15,533 nucleotides of DNA from Sterolibacterium sp964437515 (GTDB lineage Bacteria > Pseudomonadota > Gammaproteobacteria > Burkholderiales > Rhodocyclaceae). The DNA lies in assembly GCA_964437515.1 (NCBI GenBank), contig CAYTHB010000066.1, positions 1 through 15,533 of the forward strand, written 5' to 3'. Under the pieces are notes generated by a model. That model was not told the DNA's origin and made no database searches. It saw only the letters and a program-made list of their open reading frames with translations. A program made the position numbers and the translations under genes. Shown here piece after piece: positions 15,515 to 15,533 of the stretch. Within the stretch, counting starts at the first letter, position 1. Each line of letters begins with the position of its first letter.

Positions 15515-15533
15515 TAGGCGGGGTTTCACGGAG

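Overview
The window reads as a chromosomal segment of a Gram-negative, flagellated proteobacterium. The order surE-pcm-nlpD-rpoS is the classic gamma/betaproteobacterial stress block. MotA/MotB, an MltB-family lytic transglycosylase and an NlpD lipoprotein with an N-terminal lipobox all fit an outer-membrane-bearing cell. I cannot name the genus from sequence alone.

Layout. Positions 82-1967 (+) carry the stator genes motA and motB, with no chemotaxis or other flagellar genes beside them. Positions about 2080-5670 (+) carry surE, pcm, nlpD and rpoS, packed with 4-base overlaps or 2-base gaps, so probably one transcript ending in the general-stress sigma factor. A convergent run on the minus strand follows (5694-10967). 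In transcription order it is a MoxR-type AAA ATPase, a DUF58 protein, a TgpA-like membrane transglutaminase and a periplasmic MltB-like lytic transglycosylase. MoxR/DUF58/transglutaminase is a widespread conserved trio of uncertain job.

The most interesting part is the right third (about 11029-15310, +): a ribonucleotide reductase operon, nrdA-nrdB-glutaredoxin, with unusually layered control that can be read directly. A sigma70-like promoter overlaps one of two NrdR-box palindromes spaced 31 bp centre to centre. A complete cobalamin riboswitch (11091-11286) begins just after the second box. Downstream, a segment perfectly complementary to the nrdA Shine-Dalgarno region could form a ribosome-blocking stem closing two hairpins. 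This implies that a B12-independent class Ia enzyme is turned down when B12 is plentiful, which predicts a B12-dependent class II reductase elsewhere in the genome. NrdA also carries about 57 extra residues with a Hint/intein-like look between its catalytic and redox cysteines, and NrdB has a one-residue expansion in its last metal-ligand motif.

Both window ends carry the same roughly 55-63 bp repeat in opposite orientation. On the right, the repeat leads into a short minus-strand gene relic resembling the start of CHC2-type primase proteins of mobile elements, frameshifted just after its start codon. A separate 19-bp inverted repeat brackets the start of the DUF58 gene. These traces suggest past insertion of mobile or repetitive DNA around otherwise housekeeping genes.
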